DNA of 56,679 nt from Bacteroidales bacterium (GTDB taxonomy: Bacteria; Bacteroidota; Bacteroidia; Bacteroidales; UBA932), in the NCBI GenBank assembly GCA_017561885.1, contig JAFZBF010000015.1:1-56679 (forward strand), in the 5' to 3' direction. Position numbers and translations under genes: made by a program. Below are positions 11,898 through 21,408 of the stretch, piece after piece. Position 1 is the stretch's first letter, and each line of letters starts with the position of its first letter. The notes under the pieces are model-generated. The model saw only the letters and a program-made list of their open reading frames with translations. It was not told the origin of the DNA and made no database searches.

Positions 11898-13931
11898 CTA
11901 ATTAGTTTTCCACCTGTCTCTGAGGATATCCGGGAGATCCTGCTCAAGGAGATATTCGTACCAGAAGCGGTAATCCTGAAGTTCGCTCTGGTTGCCCTGA
12001 TATCCTCTGTAGCCGTGCATTCCCTGCGGATAAATCATCAGTTCGAAATCCTTTCCAAGCTGCTGCAGCTTGTCGATGATCTGCAGGCCGTTCTGGAAAT
12101 GCACGTTGTCGTCACCCGTCCCGTGGGTATACCTCAGCATATTTGTCCTGTCACCTCTGTAACTCTCCAGTCTGTCGAACACTGAAGCCTGTTCATAGCC
12201 CAGCGGGTTGTCCTGCGGGGTATCCATATATCTTTCAGTATAGTGCGTATCATACAGTTTCCAGTCGGCAACCGCACCTCCTGCAATGGCATACTGGAAA
12301 TACTCATTGCCTGCGGTGACGCAAAGGACAGACATCGTGCCGCCGTACGAGAATCCTTCTATGCCGACTTTCTTCTCATTGACGAAAGGAAAGCCCCGGA
12401 AATAGAACATACCGTCGATGAAATCCTGCAGCTCGAGTACGCTGAGCTGCCGGTACACCTGGTTCATACCTGCCTTGCCGAGATGGCCGGAAGACCTGGT
12501 GTCAAGCACTATCTGGATAACTCCGTGATATGCCCACCACTGGTTATTGAAATTCACTCCCTTCCAGCTGTCGAGCACCTGAGGGCTGTCAGGGCCGCCG
12601 TAGATATCCACCTTGACCGGGTACTTGACAGCCCCGCTCCTGTCCATGTCGACTGGCCAGATAACAGTCGCAGGCAGCCTGATACCGTCGCGGGTGGTTA
12701 TGTATACAAGTTCCGGCATCGCGATCTCGTAAAAGTCGAAATCGGGACCTTTCGAATCGAACAGCACATCCATCGTCATCTTGTTGAGGTTGCCGTTGCG
12801 GGGAATATTGAACACCACATCCCGGGTCGGAGTCGTAAGGTTGGACATACTGGCATATATCCTCGTCTGTCCTGACTCTTCTTCAACGCGCACTGAAGCG
12901 AAGTTGAAATCTCCGCTGCTTATCTTTTCTGTCCTGTTGTCCGAAAGGGTTATCCTGTAGATGTCGTTACGCACCGTCGACTCTCTCTTGGCGGTAAAGT
13001 ACAGATATTTGCCATCTACTTTAAGCAGCCTGATGTTCCAGTTCGGTCCGCCGTCGGTTATCTGCCTGAACACCCTGCCGTCATAGCTCAGGAAATATAT
13101 CTGCTGCCACATGCTCATGTCCCTGACGAAATACATACCGCTTTCCGTGAAAAGCATCTGTTCCATCCAGTCGATCCAGGTGTCCTGATGCTCTTCATAT
13201 ACTTTGTACTTGTTTCCATATGTCGGATCGACACTGTACATCACGAGATTGTCCTGGCTGCGGTCCATCCATGAGACCATAAACCTGTCTCCTTTCGAAT
13301 TCCAGAACGGAATGCCGAAATACTGGTCGAGACCGGGATCGAAATCGGCCCAGACGGTCTCGCCTCCCCTGACGCTCACGAAACCCACCCTGACCTCGGG
13401 ATTCGGGTCTCCGGCCTTGGGATAGCGTGTCTCGTTGAGGCTTCCGTGCTGTCCCACGGAGTTGTAGATCGGAAACATAGGAACTCTGGTATTGTCGAAA
13501 CGGTAGAATGCCAGTATCTTGCTGTCGGGAGACCACCAGAACGCCTTGTATCTGGATGCCCTTCCGAATATTTCTTCATAATAGACCCAGGAAGCATAGC
13601 CGTTGAGAATGACGTCCGATCCGTCGAAAGTGTGCCGGACAATCTCACGTGTATATACGTCTATCGAGTACAGGTCATTGTCAAGTGTATATGCAATCTT
13701 CGAGCGGTCAGGCGAGTACGTAGGATTGACCCAACCGTCGACAAGCTGGGGCATCTCTGCAGCCGACGCCGGTACGCCCGGCATCATAGAGGCAGGCCTG
13801 GTACGGATTATACCGTCCGGTATGCCGGAGACTATCTGTCTGTCGCTGAAATGTATCTTCTCCTGGGCGTTGGCCTTAAAAGCAGTGAACGCAGCTGCAA
13901 TTGCAAGGATTGCTATTATGTACTTTCTCAT
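11898..13931 (-). CDS. dipeptidyl peptidase IV-type S9 serine peptidase, secreted
   Basis: Predicted to release N-terminal dipeptides or tripeptides ending in proline from peptides outside the cytoplasm. The 677 residues comprise a signal peptide (MRKYIIAILAIAAAFTAFKANAQ), an eight-bladed beta-propeller (roughly 50-420) and an alpha/beta-hydrolase domain. The nucleophile is in GFSYGG (Ser about 528), the acid in HGTGDDNVHF (Asp about 607) and the His in QGMHGYRG (about 639). The YEEIFGR segment matches the glutamate motif that holds the peptide N-terminus in DPP-IV. The ATG at 13931 overlaps the helicase stop by 4 bp and gives a proper signal peptide; a longer in-frame reading upstream does not. 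Last gene of a six-gene run. Confidence 0.92.
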   Translation of the reverse strand: MRKYIIAILAIAAAFTAFKANAQEKIHFSDRQIVSGIPDGIIRTRPASMMPGVPASAAEMPQLVDGWVNPTYSPDRSKIAYTLDNDLYSIDVYTREIVRHTFDGSDVILNGYASWVYYEEIFGRASRYKAFWWSPDSKILAFYRFDNTRVPMFPIYNSVGQHGSLNETRYPKAGDPNPEVRVGFVSVRGGETVWADFDPGLDQYFGIPFWNSKGDRFMVSWMDRSQDNLVMYSVDPTYGNKYKVYEEHQDTWIDWMEQMLFTESGMYFVRDMSMWQQIYFLSYDGRVFRQITDGGPNWNIRLLKVDGKYLYFTAKRESTVRNDIYRITLSDNRTEKISSGDFNFASVRVEEESGQTRIYASMSNLTTPTRDVVFNIPRNGNLNKMTMDVLFDSKGPDFDFYEIAMPELVYITTRDGIRLPATVIWPVDMDRSGAVKYPVKVDIYGGPDSPQVLDSWKGVNFNNQWWAYHGVIQIVLDTRSSGHLGKAGMNQVYRQLSVLELQDFIDGMFYFRGFPFVNEKKVGIEGFSYGGTMSVLCVTAGNEYFQYAIAGGAVADWKLYDTHYTERYMDTPQDNPLGYEQASVFDRLESYRGDRTNMLRYTHGTGDDNVHFQNGLQIIDKLQQLGKDFELMIYPQGMHGYRGYQGNQSELQDYRFWYEYLLEQDLPDILRDRWKTN

Positions 13932-15346
13932 AGCTTGATGAAATTTTTCTTGAAATTGATAAGATAGACCTTTCCGGTCGCCCTGGTGATGGCAGTATAG
14001 AGCCACTTCAGGTCTTCCAGTTCTATATCGTCCCTCCAGAATGGATTGTCGATGAATACGCATTTCCACTGTCCGCCCTGAGACTTGTGACAGGTCACGG
14101 CGGAAGCATACTTTATCTGGAGCGCATTGAAATACGGGTCTTCACGGACGGCTTCGAATCTCTTTTTCTTGCTCTTGATATCCGAATAGTCAGCCAGCAC
14201 CCCTTCGAACAGTCCGTTCTGCTGTTCGGCCGTCAGCGCAGGGCTCTCGCTGGAAAGAGTATCCAGAATGATCTTGGCAGTTATCTCGAGGTCGTTGTAG
14301 TCGGAAAAACTGAGCACCGCCTCGGCGAAGTGCAAGCCGTATCGCTCTTCGTGGCGGGATATCCTCATCAGCTGGGCCACATCCCCGTTGGCGATGAAGA
14401 AGGTCGGGTCGTCCACGTCCTCAAGGAACTGATAGCAGTTCTTGACCACCATCAGCTTGTCGCCGCGGTTAAGCTGTTCCTCCCGATACAGCACGGCAGA
14501 GCGGATTCCGGCATTATAGCGGTTGGCCCTCTTGTTGGAACGGCACAGGACTACCACCTCGTCCAGCCCGAAGTGATCGATGGAATCGGAAAGTTTTTCG
14601 ATAAGGTCGCCTCCGTTTATGCTTTCTATATCGTCAAAGCCTTCCAGTTCCATAGGCACGACAGCCCCTGTTCCCTGCTCTATCTGTCTGCGAATGAGCG
14701 TCGCGTTGTAAAGGATGCCCGATTCGCCGGCCTGTCGCACCACCTGTGACAGAGAAGCCTTGACCACCGTGCCGTAGCAGCTCTGCAGGAAATCGATGTC
14801 GAGCGCAGGACTCTCTTCCATCCCGATCGGCGGCAGCTGCCCCCTGTCTCCCACAAATACCATATTGTTTCCCCTGCCCATACGGACATACCGGACGAAA
14901 TCGTCCAGCAGGTCACCGGAACCGAAAATGGAAGTGCCTCCGTTGTCTATCGTTATCAGGGATGCCTCGTCTACGATATAGAACGTATCGGAAGCCTTGT
15001 TTATGTCCAGGTTGAATTTTCCTCCGGCGGCGAGAGACTGCTGCCGGTAGATATGCTTGTGCATCGTGTATGCCTTCTCTCCGGTAAAGCCTGACAGCAC
15101 TTTTGCAGAGCGTCCGGTAGGCGCCAGCAGGACAAACTTGTACTGCAAAGACTTGAGGGCTTCGACAAAAGCAGCTATGAGGGAGGTCTTGCCTGTTCCG
15201 GCATAACCTGTCAGGACCATGATATCGCTGTCGTCCCTGAGCGTGACGAATTCTGCCAGGGCCTCGGCGGCCTTGCGCTGGTCATCTGTAGGTTCGAACC
15301 TGAAATTGCGTTCAATCCGCTCCTGAAAGAAATGTTCGACCCCCAT
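13928..15346 (-). CDS. RecD-like superfamily 1 ATP-dependent DNA helicase
   Basis: Predicted 5'-3' SF1B helicase of 472 residues. Walker A is GYAGTGKT (47-54), followed by LLAPTGRSAKVL (motif Ia). Walker B-like DEASLI and the GDRGQLPPIG motif III are clear. The C-terminal half has VLCRSNKRANRYN and the terminal TCHKSQGGQWKCVFID / YTAITRATGKVYLI motifs (UvrD_C_2 type). It is much shorter than RecD or RecD2 and lacks N-terminal HhH domains, matching the short 'AAA family ATPase/RecD-like' proteins common in Bacteroidota. It overlaps trkH by 1 nt (TAATG) and the peptidase by 4 bp. Cellular role not known. Confidence 0.87.
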   Translation of the reverse strand: MGVEHFFQERIERNFRFEPTDDQRKAAEALAEFVTLRDDSDIMVLTGYAGTGKTSLIAAFVEALKSLQYKFVLLAPTGRSAKVLSGFTGEKAYTMHKHIYRQQSLAAGGKFNLDINKASDTFYIVDEASLITIDNGGTSIFGSGDLLDDFVRYVRMGRGNNMVFVGDRGQLPPIGMEESPALDIDFLQSCYGTVVKASLSQVVRQAGESGILYNATLIRRQIEQGTGAVVPMELEGFDDIESINGGDLIEKLSDSIDHFGLDEVVVLCRSNKRANRYNAGIRSAVLYREEQLNRGDKLMVVKNCYQFLEDVDDPTFFIANGDVAQLMRISRHEERYGLHFAEAVLSFSDYNDLEITAKIILDTLSSESPALTAEQQNGLFEGVLADYSDIKSKKKRFEAVREDPYFNALQIKYASAVTCHKSQGGQWKCVFIDNPFWRDDIELEDLKWLYTAITRATGKVYLINFKKNFIKL

Positions 15347-16800
15347 TATGCGCCTTTTCTGAAGAGGAGGAATACTGAGAGCACCGAATATAGCCCGAGA
15401 CGGCCGATAATCATCTCGGCGCTCATAACCAGCTTGCCGAGCACTGATACTGCGTCATAGTTGGAGACCGATCCGAAAGAACCGAACGCAGGACCGATGT
15501 TGCCTATCATAGCCACCGAAGCGGACACGGAATCCGTCATATCCATTCCGAGCGCAGCATAGATCACGGCGCACACGAAAGCAATGAATACATAGAGTAC
15601 TGCGAAGAATGACACTGATGTGATGAGCTCCTTGTCGACGATGTCATTGTCACCGTACTTGACCTGCAGGACGGCATTCGGATGAAGAGTCCTCAGCAGC
15701 TGGATATGGGTTGACTTGAACAGCAGCCAGACCCTGTCGACCTTCATACCTGCGGAAGTGGAGCCTGAACAGCCGCACTGTATGGACAGGTACATCAGGA
15801 CAAGGATGCAGAACATAGGCCATACGGAGGTGTCACATACTGCGAAACCGGTGGTTGAGACAAGAGAGATCACATTGAAGAAACCGTCCATCAGCGCATC
15901 GCCCACCTTGTCGTAAGTATGGGTAAGGAGAAGGTCGGCAGTAACGGCGATTCCGCACAGCAATATCGACATCAGATAGAATCTCGTGACAGGATGCTTG
16001 AAAATGACGGTATCTCTCTTGGCGAACAGCACGTAAATCATTCCGTAGTGGATTGATGACAGAATCATGAATACCATCGCGATCAATTCTATCTTACGGC
16101 TGTGGAAAGCGCCGATCGAGGCATTCTTCGTACTGAATCCGCCGGTTGCCACGGTGCTCATAGCGTGATTGACAGCGTCGAACAGATTCATACCTGCAAG
16201 CATATAGAGTGCGATCACCGTAAGCGTCAGTCCTATGTAGACGGACAGGACCACCCGCTTCAGTTCGTCGATCTTGTAATTGTAGCCGGCTTTGTTGACG
16301 CCGGAAACTTCCATACGGCTCATCTTAAGACGGACCGAACCTATGGAAGGCAGGATCATCACCATGAAGAGCACTACTCCAAGGCCCCCGATATAGTGGG
16401 TGGAGGATCTCCAGAAGAGCAGCCCGTGCGGCAGCGACTCGATGTCGTTAAGTATCGTGGCTCCTGACGTCGTGATGCCGGATACGCTCTCGAACCAGGC
16501 GTTTGCAAGAGTGAACTCGCCGCCCCAGAGGGCATATGGCATCATCGAGAAGACACAGGCCAGAACCCAGGACAGCAGGATTATGGCTACGCCTTCACGA
16601 GTGTTGATCTCAGACTGCTTGCGCGACACAAACACCAGCGGGAATATCCCGCAGCAGAATGTAAGGATACCGCTCAGCAGCAGAGGATAGAAAGACGAAT
16701 CGAAAGAATATGCTGCGGCCACGGCAGCAGACGCAAACATGAAAGCCGCAACGAACAACAGTGCGACACCCACATTTCTGGATATGGCTCTGATATTCAT
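15346..16800 (-). CDS. trkH: TrkH-type potassium uptake channel subunit
   Basis: Membrane subunit for K+ uptake. The 484 residues have about ten hydrophobic helices and four selectivity-filter-like loops: SVSGITTSGAT (about 106-115), STVATGGFST, ISLVSTTGFAV and MIGNIGPAFG, which is the fourfold pseudo-symmetric pore layout of the Trk/Ktr family. It begins 2 nt after the stop of the HAMP-only protein gene, and its stop overlaps the helicase start. No trkA gene (the cytoplasmic NAD/ATP-binding gating subunit) is present in this window. Confidence 0.93.
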   Translation of the reverse strand: MNIRAISRNVGVALLFVAAFMFASAAVAAAYSFDSSFYPLLLSGILTFCCGIFPLVFVSRKQSEINTREGVAIILLSWVLACVFSMMPYALWGGEFTLANAWFESVSGITTSGATILNDIESLPHGLLFWRSSTHYIGGLGVVLFMVMILPSIGSVRLKMSRMEVSGVNKAGYNYKIDELKRVVLSVYIGLTLTVIALYMLAGMNLFDAVNHAMSTVATGGFSTKNASIGAFHSRKIELIAMVFMILSSIHYGMIYVLFAKRDTVIFKHPVTRFYLMSILLCGIAVTADLLLTHTYDKVGDALMDGFFNVISLVSTTGFAVCDTSVWPMFCILVLMYLSIQCGCSGSTSAGMKVDRVWLLFKSTHIQLLRTLHPNAVLQVKYGDNDIVDKELITSVSFFAVLYVFIAFVCAVIYAALGMDMTDSVSASVAMIGNIGPAFGSFGSVSNYDAVSVLGKLVMSAEMIIGRLGLYSVLSVFLLFRKGA

Positions 16801-16802
16801 CT

Positions 16803-17588
16803 TTATTTGTTCTTAAGCGTCTTGTGAGCGTCCATCAGATCCATCAAGGCATTGTTGAGATCTGATATTTCATCATCGCCGGAGACTTTCATATTGTATT
16901 CCTTTCCATATCTCAAGTAATCCCTGGTGCCCTTCCCCATCCTGGATATAGGTTTTATCACATAGTAACTGAGATATGTATTGAAGAGCAGTATGACAAT
17001 CAGGCCTACGAGAAGAGCAGCGACAGAAGGCATCATGCTGCGAAAAAATGTGCTCTCCATCATTTCCGAATTCTCCTGCAGCGCATCGTTCGTTACAGAA
17101 TTGAGGTCGTTGATATAATTGCGCAGAGCTGAGAAATATTGCTGGACCCTTCCGAAATACCATTCCTGACGAGCCTCGGGACCCTGCCCCCAGATTTCAG
17201 GCGCTTCCATCACCACCTGCATATAGGCAGCGTAGGCATATCTGACCGAATCGGCATAATGGTTTTCAAGCTCGGTAGTGAAAACTTCCGGCAGGTTTTC
17301 AAGGGTAGACACGAAAGATTCGTCGATGGACGTAGTGAGGTTTTCAGGAAGGGAATCCTCCCCCAGAAGCTCGAGCAGTTCGATATTGTACAGTTCACTC
17401 GACTCCATCAGAGAACGCTCCGCATTGATGCTCGAGATGTTGTCGTTGATCACTCCTGAACTGGTCCTGTTGATCCTGACGAATTCGAAGATAGCGATTA
17501 TGCTCGAAAAGAACAGGATGGTCCCCAGGATGACAAAACCCGTACGGACTTTTCTCTTGATGGTTCTTCTTGCTTTCCTGCGTTTCAT
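16803..17588 (-). CDS. HAMP-domain membrane protein without an output domain
   Basis: 261 residues. Basic N-terminus (MKRRKARRTIKRKVR), a first transmembrane helix (about 15-38), a helical extracytoplasmic domain of about 150 residues resembling a four-helix-bundle sensor, a second transmembrane helix (about 185-207), then a HAMP-like linker (YVIKPISRMGKGTRDYLRYG ... DDEISDLNNALMDLM). The protein ends a few residues after the HAMP: no histidine kinase, methyl-accepting or cyclase domain follows, and a clear stop precedes trkH by 2 nt. The tight coupling suggests it may sense something for TrkH or present a signal to a separate partner. That is inference; no named family was recognised. Confidence 0.72.
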   Translation of the reverse strand: MKRRKARRTIKRKVRTGFVILGTILFFSSIIAIFEFVRINRTSSGVINDNISSINAERSLMESSELYNIELLELLGEDSLPENLTTSIDESFVSTLENLPEVFTTELENHYADSVRYAYAAYMQVVMEAPEIWGQGPEARQEWYFGRVQQYFSALRNYINDLNSVTNDALQENSEMMESTFFRSMMPSVAALLVGLIVILLFNTYLSYYVIKPISRMGKGTRDYLRYGKEYNMKVSGDDEISDLNNALMDLMDAHKTLKNK

Positions 17589-17631
17589 GGTCTTGCTCTA
17601 TCTTCGCAAATGTAATAATTATTCCTCAATC

Positions 17632-18744
17632 TTATCCTTTCAGGCTATCAACCACTTCCTTAGCGGCACGCATCGAAGCGCCGGGGCCGCCCATCATCTG
17701 TTCAAGCCTGCCGTAGTCCGCCAGCATGGCAGTGCGGAGGCCGGCATCTGAAATAAGCTGCTCAAGCCTTGAAAGGATATTGTATGCAGTGCATTCTTTC
17801 TGCAAAAGCTCATCGACCACCGGTTTGTCCATAATCAAGTTGACAAGCGAAACGTACTTCGTCTTGAGCATCATCCGCACAGCGAGGAACGACAGAGGAT
17901 TCATTGCATATATGACCACCTGGGGAACAGACAGGAGGGCGGCCTCGAGACTGGCAGTGCCGGAATCGATCACAGCAGCTGAAGAATGTTCCAGCACGGA
18001 ATAAGTCCGTCCTCGCACCACCTTGATGGATGACCCGGCCAGATATGCATCGTAAACCTCATCTCCGATCGAGGGTGCGGCGGCGACGATGAGCTGATAA
18101 GCGGACATCGGCCCTGCTGACATCAGCTTTTCCAGTTCCAGGAACACAGGCATCGTATGTTCGACTTCCATTATGCGGCTGCCGGGCAGAAGAGCGATAT
18201 ATGGTTTATCTGCAAATTCTTCTTCGGCCGGTCTTTCCCTGGTGACAGCGTCGACCAGTGGATTGCCCACATAGAGAGCATCGATGCCGCGCCTGCGGAA
18301 ATACTCCTGCTCGAAGGGGAATATCACCAGCAGCCTGTCTACCCATCTGCGGAGCCTGCGCACCCTGCGTTCCCTGGTAGCCCAGACTTTGGGAGCTATG
18401 TACCAGATCACCTTGAAGCCATGCTGCGACGCATATTTTGCAACGCGCATATTGAAGCCGGGATAGTCTATCAGGATGACAGCATCCGGTTTCCATGCAG
18501 CTAAATCAGCCTTGCAGAACGACAGGTTGCGCAGGACAGTGCCGGCCTTGCGAAGCACTTCCGTGACACCCATCACAGCCCCTTCCCGGTAATCCCTTAC
18601 AGGCAGGACACTTCCGGCGGCAGCCATCTTCTCGCCGCCCCAGAAACGGAACTGTGCCGCACTGTCGCATTGCAGAAGGGCTTCCATAAGTCCGGCGCCG
18701 TGCAGGTCACCGGAAGCTTCGCCGGCTATGATATAATATTTCAA
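17632..18744 (-). CDS. lpxB: lipid-A-disaccharide synthase
   Basis: GT19 enzyme joining UDP-2,3-diacylglucosamine and lipid X to make the lipid A disaccharide at the inner membrane surface. 370 residues, near the usual 375-385. The N-terminus IIAGEASGDLHGAGLMEAL is diagnostic. Also present are VILIDYPGFNMR, IWYIAPKVWATRERR, LPGSRIMEVEHTMP and the C-terminal SGTASLEAALLSVPQVVIYAMNP donor-binding segment. The start overlaps the surE stop by 4 bp. Confidence 0.96.
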   Translation of the reverse strand: MKYYIIAGEASGDLHGAGLMEALLQCDSAAQFRFWGGEKMAAAGSVLPVRDYREGAVMGVTEVLRKAGTVLRNLSFCKADLAAWKPDAVILIDYPGFNMRVAKYASQHGFKVIWYIAPKVWATRERRVRRLRRWVDRLLVIFPFEQEYFRRRGIDALYVGNPLVDAVTRERPAEEEFADKPYIALLPGSRIMEVEHTMPVFLELEKLMSAGPMSAYQLIVAAAPSIGDEVYDAYLAGSSIKVVRGRTYSVLEHSSAAVIDSGTASLEAALLSVPQVVIYAMNPLSFLAVRMMLKTKYVSLVNLIMDKPVVDELLQKECTAYNILSRLEQLISDAGLRTAMLADYGRLEQMMGGPGASMRAAKEVVDSLKG

Positions 18745-19544
18745 GACTTAAGGTTCCAAAGTCGGGAGAGCCTCTCCTTCTCGGTGTAGTTAGTATTGTC
18801 TATCTTATGCGGCACGATGGTGACATATCCCTGAGACAGAAGCACATGATCAGCCTCGTCGGCGGTGGATTTCAGTTCATAGTCGACAAACTGCCCTACC
18901 ATCCAGAAGAACTCGCGCCCGCGGCCGTCCACACTTTTCTGGAATTCCTTCTCCCAGCGTCCGTTGCCCTGGTGAGCGAAACGGATACCCTTTATCTGGT
19001 CTGCGGGAATGGCAGGGAAATTCACGTTGAGGTATGTGTTGTGTACAGGAGGTATCTCGAACATCTGCTCCAGGATGACAGGGAGAAAATGCAGTACGCC
19101 GGAGAAGTCCGGATCCTCTACGTGCGTGTCGATCGAGAGGCCTATCGACGGGATGCCGTACAGGCTGGCTTCCTTGTTAGCTCCGAGAGTACCCGAGTAC
19201 AAGGCGGCTGAAGATGCGTTAGAACCGTGATTGATGCCGGATACGAAAAGGTCCGGATCGATCTTCCTCTCTATGCACATATTGGCCATCATCTTGGCGC
19301 AGTCGGCAGGTGTTCCGTTAAGATGGTAACACTCCAGGCTCCCCTTCCCTTCTTCAGAATCATAATATGCATATTTGGTCAGGTACAGAGGCTCTTCCAT
19401 CGTCAGGGCCATAGATTTGGCAGACTGGTGGAATCTCGGCGCAACTGTCAGGACGTTTCCGTAGCGTCGCAGGAAATGTGCGATCACAGACAGGCCGCGG
19501 GCCGTATACGAGTCATCGTTCGTCAATAATATCTCTCTTGTCAT
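18741..19544 (-). CDS. surE: 5'/3'-nucleotidase SurE
   Basis: Metal-dependent nucleoside monophosphatase. The metal-binding motif is LLTNDDSYTARG at the N-terminus (DD pair), followed by the N-x-H segment FVSGINHGSNAS, the tetramer region, and the long C-terminal hairpin. 267 residues from the ATG at 19544. That start is preferred because it puts the DD motif at the usual distance and leaves 21 nt to a TAACTTTG -7 element. It is the first gene of a run surE-lpxB-HAMP protein-trkH-helicase-peptidase. Confidence 0.95.
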   Translation of the reverse strand: MTREILLTNDDSYTARGLSVIAHFLRRYGNVLTVAPRFHQSAKSMALTMEEPLYLTKYAYYDSEEGKGSLECYHLNGTPADCAKMMANMCIERKIDPDLFVSGINHGSNASSAALYSGTLGANKEASLYGIPSIGLSIDTHVEDPDFSGVLHFLPVILEQMFEIPPVHNTYLNVNFPAIPADQIKGIRFAHQGNGRWEKEFQKSVDGRGREFFWMVGQFVDYELKSTADEADHVLLSQGYVTIVPHKIDNTNYTEKERLSRLWNLKS

Positions 19545-19565
19545 TCTGTTGAAAACTTGCAGTTG

Positions 19566-19573
19566 CAAAGTTA
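19566..19573 (-). promoter_or_regulatory. -7 promoter element of the surE-lpxB run
   Basis: TAACTTTG on the minus strand, 21 nt upstream of the surE ATG; it matches TAnnTTTG. Confidence 0.5.
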
Positions 19574-19595
19574 CTTAATATAATAATTATTTTTT

Positions 19596-19603
19596 TACCT
19601 TTG
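19596..19603 (+). promoter_or_regulatory. -7 promoter element of gapA
   Basis: TACCTTTG on the plus strand matches TAnnTTTG. It leaves a leader of about 80 nt before the gapA ATG, the longest in this window. Confidence 0.5.
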
Positions 19604-19616
19604 CACGGTTTCCTGA

Positions 19617-20705
<1,089 letters not shown>

Positions 20706-20725
20706 TCCCGTCACTGTCAAATAAG

Positions 20726-20754
20726 AAACGGCCCGGAAGTTTCCGGGCCGTTTT
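20726..20754 (+). terminator. rho-independent terminator of gapA
   Basis: AAACGGCCCGGAA (20726-20738) pairs with TTCCGGGCCGTTT (20741-20753) and runs into TTTT. It lies 20 nt after the gapA stop. The symmetry could also end transcription from the opposite side (yggS, minus strand). Confidence 0.92.
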
Positions 20755-20757
20755 CAT

Positions 20758-21408
20758 TTATCTTCCTCCGAAAATAGCGGTGCCGATGCGCACCATCGTG
20801 GAACCGCATTCCACCGCGACCTGATAGTCCGACGTCATTCCCATGGATATCTCGGGCTTCCAGATCGAAGCCGCAGCCGCCACTGCAGCGGCAATAGATG
20901 CCGCATTCTCGAATTCGCGACGGACCTGGTCCATATCGTCAGTGAAGGAAGCCATCGCCATCACGCCGCGCAGCCTTACATAAGGATATTCCGTAATACG
21001 TGAAGCTATATCGAGAGCCTCTTCCCTTGAGAGGCCCTGCTTGGTAGTTTCCGTGGCGACGAACACCTCAAGAAGTATATCCTGCACCTTCCCGAGCTTT
21101 GCAGCACAGTCGTTGACGGCCTTGAGCAGATGTTCGCTGTCTATAGACTGGATAAGCGCAGCATACGGAACCACGTTCTTGACCTTGTTGGTCTGGAGAT
21201 GTCCTATGAAATGCCATTCGATGTCATCGGGAAGCTGTCTGGCCTTGTCGGCGAATTCCAGCGGCCTGTTCTCGGCAAACACCCTCTGTCCGGCCTCGTA
21301 TGCTTCCATGATGGCCTCGAGGGGCTTGAACTTGGAAACTGCCGCCAGCTTTACGCCGGAGGGCAGACTGTTCCTGAAAAAAGTTATTTTCTCACCGATG
21401 ACGCTCAT
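20758..21408 (-). CDS. YggS-family pyridoxal-phosphate homeostasis protein
   Basis: PLP-binding TIM-barrel protein (PLPBP/YggS), not known to be a catalyst, which buffers free PLP. 216 residues. The PLP lysine is in KLAAVSKFKP, WHFIGHLQTNKVK is the conserved substrate-loop motif, and SMGMTSDYQVAVECGSTMVRIGTAIFG is the phosphate-binding C-terminus. I set the start at the ATG at 21408 because it overlaps the yidC stop by 4 bp (ATGA) and gives the family's normal length. A longer in-frame reading only covers yidC sequence. Confidence 0.93.
   Translation of the reverse strand: MSVIGEKITFFRNSLPSGVKLAAVSKFKPLEAIMEAYEAGQRVFAENRPLEFADKARQLPDDIEWHFIGHLQTNKVKNVVPYAALIQSIDSEHLLKAVNDCAAKLGKVQDILLEVFVATETTKQGLSREEALDIASRITEYPYVRLRGVMAMASFTDDMDQVRREFENAASIAAAVAAAASIWKPEISMGMTSDYQVAVECGSTMVRIGTAIFGGR

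Noticed and set aside
13932..14069. N-terminal extension of the DPP-IV-type peptidase to an upstream in-frame start
   Set aside because: It lies wholly within the helicase gene and would bury the signal peptide. The ATG at 13931 with ATGA overlap is far better.
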